In this document: positions 4,331 to 6,923 of the stretch, one piece after another
How positions within the stretch are numbered: position 1 is the first letter of the stretch
Layout: each line of letters starts with the position of its first letter
Assembly: GCA_030627085.1 (NCBI GenBank)
Contig: DAOUSS010000077.1
Location: 1 to 6,923, forward strand
DNA length: 6,923 nucleotides
Source of the DNA: Candidatus Stahliibacteriota bacterium
GTDB lineage: Bacteria > Hydrothermota > UBA3073
Direction of reading: 5' to 3'
Position numbers and translations under genes: made by a program
The notes under the pieces: model-generated
Seen by the model: the letters and a program-made list of their open reading frames with translations, nothing else
Told to the model about the DNA's origin: nothing
The model's database searches: none

Positions 4331-5329
4331 TTACCACTTCATTTCTAAATCAAATCTGTGAACACCTCCAAGGCGCCCAAAGTCTGTGAGGGCATAACCT
4401 ACCTCAAATTTTCCACCGCCCATACATATACTCCCACCAAGAGACAATCCCTCCTCATCACTTGAAAATCTATATCCACTTCTTAAAGAAAATCCCATAA
4501 ACTCGTATTCCAGCCCGGAACTCACCCACTCTCTGTTATCATTTGAATGGTTTGCATCAACAAGGAGAGTTATCCTATGTATGTCGCTTTTGACAATCTG
4601 GGATTTCTCGCCAATTATATCAAGTGCTGTACCCACCCTAAAGTGCAGTGGAAGATTCCATGAGGATGTCTCAAGAACAGCGGATACATCCGGATTACCG
4701 CTGATATCAGGTGCAATATCACCCGTAGTCAGAAGGTCCCTTCCTTCGAGTCTCATTCCGCCTCCGAAATTGGACATACACATTCCCACGCGCATTCCCA
4801 ATATATCAGTTTCAAGTTGACTGCCTATATCAAAGGCAAATGTAGACGATGTCTCGTTCCATGCCCTCTCCTGTATATATTTAAGTGTCAGGCCCGTACA
4901 GAAACGGTCAGTGAGACGTCTTGCATAGGAGAGACCTACTGAAGCACAGCCATAACTAAAAGTTATACCTGTACCATCAGGTTCTCTTGGTGTAGTAATC
5001 TCCATCTCACCTGAGTTCAAGAATATAGCTCCGAAGCCAACACTACCCTGTGCAAATGGCATAACAAATCCAACAAATTCGTGAGAGATACCGGCAAACA
5101 ACATTGTGTGACTCCCCATAAGAGCAGTAGATTGCACATCAACTATACCCGCTGGATTCCAGTAGAGGGAGGAAACATCGTTAGCCAGGGCAACAAAACT
5201 GCCAGCCATCGCCGTAGCTCGAGTTCCAACCCCTATCTTCAAAAACTGGGCAGCAGACGAGCCCGTTTTATCAAATCCGTAGGAGGAAACGGAAATAAAG
5301 AACATTATGGCGATTATTAATCTTCTCAT
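4331..5329 (-). CDS. PorV/UPF0164-family outer-membrane barrel protein
   Basis: The protein has 332 aa. Residues 1-18 are a signal peptide (MRRLIIAIMFFISVSSYG). The mature start carries the PorV/PorQ-type signature: GSSAAQFLKIGVGTRATAMAGSF, then LANDVSSLYWNPAGI, at residues about 23-62. The rest is alternating amphipathic strands ending in a terminal aromatic (EMKW), as in outer-membrane beta-barrels of the FadL-like class. In T9SS of Bacteroidota, PorV (LptO) escorts cargo to the PorU sortase. In deeper FCB lineages many paralogues sit beside secreted cargo genes, so this one may be a general or a cargo-specific carrier. The start at 5329 has AAGG eight bases upstream and gives a clean signal peptide; the frame to 5356 adds a hydrophobic but unneeded leader. 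Cargo-like genes lie on both sides on the same strand. Confidence 0.85.
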   Translation of the reverse strand: MRRLIIAIMFFISVSSYGFDKTGSSAAQFLKIGVGTRATAMAGSFVALANDVSSLYWNPAGIVDVQSTALMGSHTMLFAGISHEFVGFVMPFAQGSVGFGAIFLNSGEMEITTPREPDGTGITFSYGCASVGLSYARRLTDRFCTGLTLKYIQERAWNETSSTFAFDIGSQLETDILGMRVGMCMSNFGGGMRLEGRDLLTTGDIAPDISGNPDVSAVLETSSWNLPLHFRVGTALDIIGEKSQIVKSDIHRITLLVDANHSNDNREWVSSGLEYEFMGFSLRSGYRFSSDEEGLSLGGSICMGGGKFEVGYALTDFGRLGGVHRFDLEMKW

Positions 5330-5359
5330 AAATAAAACCTTAAACACGAATTCCATTCA

Positions 5360-5421
5360 CCCCGTTAGATAGCATCCCATTAGATAGCGAGCATCTCACG
5401 GGACAAGAGCATCTAACGGGG
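5360..5421. repeat. Nested direct and inverted repeats upstream of the PorV gene
   Basis: CCCCGTTAGAT (5360-5370) and ATCTAACGGGG (5411-5421) are perfect reverse complements. Between them lie variants of the same words, CCCATTAGATAGC and GAGCATCTCACGGG, so the block carries two left-type and two right-type arms. It begins about 30 bp upstream of ATG 5329. It could be a leader structure, operator or intergenic repeat unit. Confidence 0.6.
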
Positions 5422-5427
5422 CAGGTA

Positions 5428-5635
5428 CACAAATAGCACAAATTTTTAATTCACAACTTTTTATATTCCAATTCAAAGCATATCAGGATACCAATAGATC
5501 AGTAGACAGAGTATCAGATTATCGGTATATCGGGAACTGATATCCTGGTCTGCTGGTGTCCTTCCTACTAATATTCTGATCTTCTGATATACTTGGCTCT
5601 ATTCGCTTAGATTGGGCTAATTTGTGTCATTCGTG
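5428..5635. repeat. Composite palindrome-rich intergenic repeat
   Basis: CACAAATAGCACAAATT (5428-5444) and AATTTGTGTCATTCGTG (5619-5635) are inverted copies matching at 14 of 17 positions. They enclose a core (5478-5592) rich in TATCAG/CTGATA and GATATC words; its ends, GCATATCAG and CTGATATAC, are also inverted. No gene is visible. It may be a degenerate mobile or REP-like repeat, and it may also hold the transcript end of the upstream secreted-protein gene. Confidence 0.5.
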
Positions 5636-5650
5636 TTATAAATCTTCGGT

Positions 5651-6923
5651 TTACTTTATTACCACGAATTTGCCTATATGTTTTTGCCCATTTGGTGTTT
5701 CCACAATATAAACATAAAGACCATAAGAGACCTCTATCCCACTCTCGTTTCGCATATTCCAGAACTCGTATCCCTCCTGCTTGCTTTTGTGATGCATAGT
5801 GGCAACATGATCACCACTCACAGTATATATGTTTATATCACACTCTTCCGGCAGGTTTGTAAACTGCAATTTTTTTCCATACCATACCTTCTCCCATTCA
5901 GCAGAAACTATATAGGGATTGGGGACAACCCTGATACCATCAAGGCTTACATCTTCAATTTCAGTTTTCTTTGTATTAAACCTGTATTTTATCCTGCTTG
6001 AAAATGGCTTGAATGTGGTCAAAGTATACTCATCCCCATCAGAAGGTGGAATGGCATCCTCCGGTCCGTTTTGAGTCCTGATATGCACAGCAGAGAAGTC
6101 CACTGTATCTATGTCATCTATGTAATAGTAATATAATCCCAATTCGTCGGGGAAATAATCGCCATAGGGTACATTTGGATTCCATCCTGCCCCACCCGGT
6201 ATAAGGTCCCACCCTGCTGGACCAAAATAGAGGGAATCATCTGGAGCAAATGGATTCTCATAACGGAAATCTATTAGATCTATCTCACTGACGGGCAGCG
6301 GATTGAGGGTGTCTGTAACTACCTCTGCATATATTGGGAGTAAGAGACTATCACCATAGTACCCGTAAAAGCTGTATATATACGCCCAGGTGCCGGGTCC
6401 ATCTGTATCTATTGTGATTCTAAAATCGTCTGTTCCATGAACATAACAGGGGTCAACTCTTGGGCCAGACTCTCTATCCTCTATAAACCAGTCAAAGGTA
6501 GATGTATCTCCAGAAACCTTGGTCCAACCAATGCTCTTGAATCCAGCTCCCACATCTACTAGTGTTAATCTGAATCCATCCACAACAGGTATATTATCGA
6601 AAGAACTGTCTGAAGGAGGACGATTACAAAACAGGGTACAGGGAGGAGAAGCAAATACATCCACGAGATTGAATGTAGTTATATATGTGGTATCGTACAG
6701 AACACTATCATTAAATGTAATCTCGTATGTATGGCCTGTAATTGCCATAGGATTAATCACATTAACGACGACAAGACCATCACACGCACCGGAAACAGGA
6801 TGCAGTGTGTCGCCTTCTACTACTATTCCGGGATTTAAACCAAGGGGAGGCACCCCAGGTATAACACAAACAACATTTGGAGAACCGGGTCTACCTTTGG
6901 GAGATTCATAAGATTGCTCTAAA
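5651..6923 (-). CDS. Large secreted protein with T9SS-like C-terminal domain, 5' end outside the window
   Basis: The frame stays open to the window edge; 423 codons are visible and the start lies beyond it. The GTG at 6853 is not taken as the start because coding-like sequence continues upstream of it. The visible part is Asp-, Tyr- and Pro-rich, strand-forming and without membrane segments, as in exported beta-sandwich proteins; ITGHTYEITF and repeated DTxxF/DxxDTVDF-like pieces occur. The last ~95 residues (GIRVVPNPYIVSAEWE to GKFVVIK) fit a T9SS-type or FlgD-like sorting/anchor domain: V-P-N-P-Y opening, LQFTNLPEECDINIYTVSGDHVATM, FWNMRNESGIEVSYGLYVYIVET and a Lys-terminated end. The protein is probably carried across the outer membrane, with the PorV-type gene downstream as a candidate partner. 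The biochemical role of the body is not recognisable. Confidence 0.78.
   Translation of the reverse strand, partial: LEQSYESPKGRPGSPNVVCVIPGVPPLGLNPGIVVEGDTLHPVSGACDGLVVVNVINPMAITGHTYEITFNDSVLYDTTYITTFNLVDVFASPPCTLFCNRPPSDSSFDNIPVVDGFRLTLVDVGAGFKSIGWTKVSGDTSTFDWFIEDRESGPRVDPCYVHGTDDFRITIDTDGPGTWAYIYSFYGYYGDSLLLPIYAEVVTDTLNPLPVSEIDLIDFRYENPFAPDDSLYFGPAGWDLIPGGAGWNPNVPYGDYFPDELGLYYYYIDDIDTVDFSAVHIRTQNGPEDAIPPSDGDEYTLTTFKPFSSRIKYRFNTKKTEIEDVSLDGIRVVPNPYIVSAEWEKVWYGKKLQFTNLPEECDINIYTVSGDHVATMHHKSKQEGYEFWNMRNESGIEVSYGLYVYIVETPNGQKHIGKFVVIK

Noticed and set aside
4581..5320. Plus-strand frames across the PorV gene (4581-4820, 5081-5320)
   Set aside because: They are shadows of the PorV-family coding strand, without start signals or similarity.
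5678..6911. Plus-strand frames across the large secreted protein (5678-6001, 6519-6911)
   Set aside because: They lie antisense to a long frame whose C-terminal domain is recognisable.

Overview
The window looks like a chromosomal stretch from an AT-leaning, uncultured member of the Fibrobacterota-Chlorobiota-Bacteroidota (FCB) group or a neighbouring candidate phylum. The evidence is a PorV-type outer-membrane protein beside two secreted proteins that end in type IX secretion (T9SS)-like C-terminal sorting domains. The phylum is an inference from gene content; no rRNA or phylogenetic marker is present.

Left part (1-1560), plus strand, mosaic and mobile-looking. A GC-rich scrap of about 80 bp abuts the last 59 codons of a tyrosine recombinase that has lost the rest of its gene. 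Its stop codon overlaps a possible 46-codon ORF containing two 26-bp dyads of identical design (TATATCCG-N10-CGGATATA, centres 41 bp apart). An intact gene for a membrane-anchored YbjQ/UPF0145 protein follows directly and has a strong ribosome binding site. Next come about 400 bp of gene debris (pieces that read like the ends of winged-helix proteins) and a 138-bp fold-back element with perfect 10-bp terminal inverted repeats.

Right part (1560-6923), all minus strand. Reading in the direction of transcription: the 3' part of a large secreted protein with a T9SS-like C-terminal domain (its start lies outside the window); a palindrome-rich spacer of about 320 bp; a PorV/UPF0164 outer-membrane barrel protein; an IS200-type insertion with one Y1 transposase gene and REP-like hairpins at both ends; a secreted lectin-like protein with a T9SS-like sorting domain, followed by a candidate terminator; and an unrecognised lipoprotein whose last residues run into repeat-like DNA.

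The minus-strand genes form a plausible cell-surface group. PorV is known in T9SS as the shuttle that carries cargo to the sortase, and two cargo-like proteins flank it. The IS200 copy sits between the PorV gene and the lectin-like gene and may have split a former cluster. The most unusual part is the recombinase tail, paired dyads and YbjQ gene at the left end. It resembles the recombinase end of a cassette-type or integrative element, but only one junction is visible.
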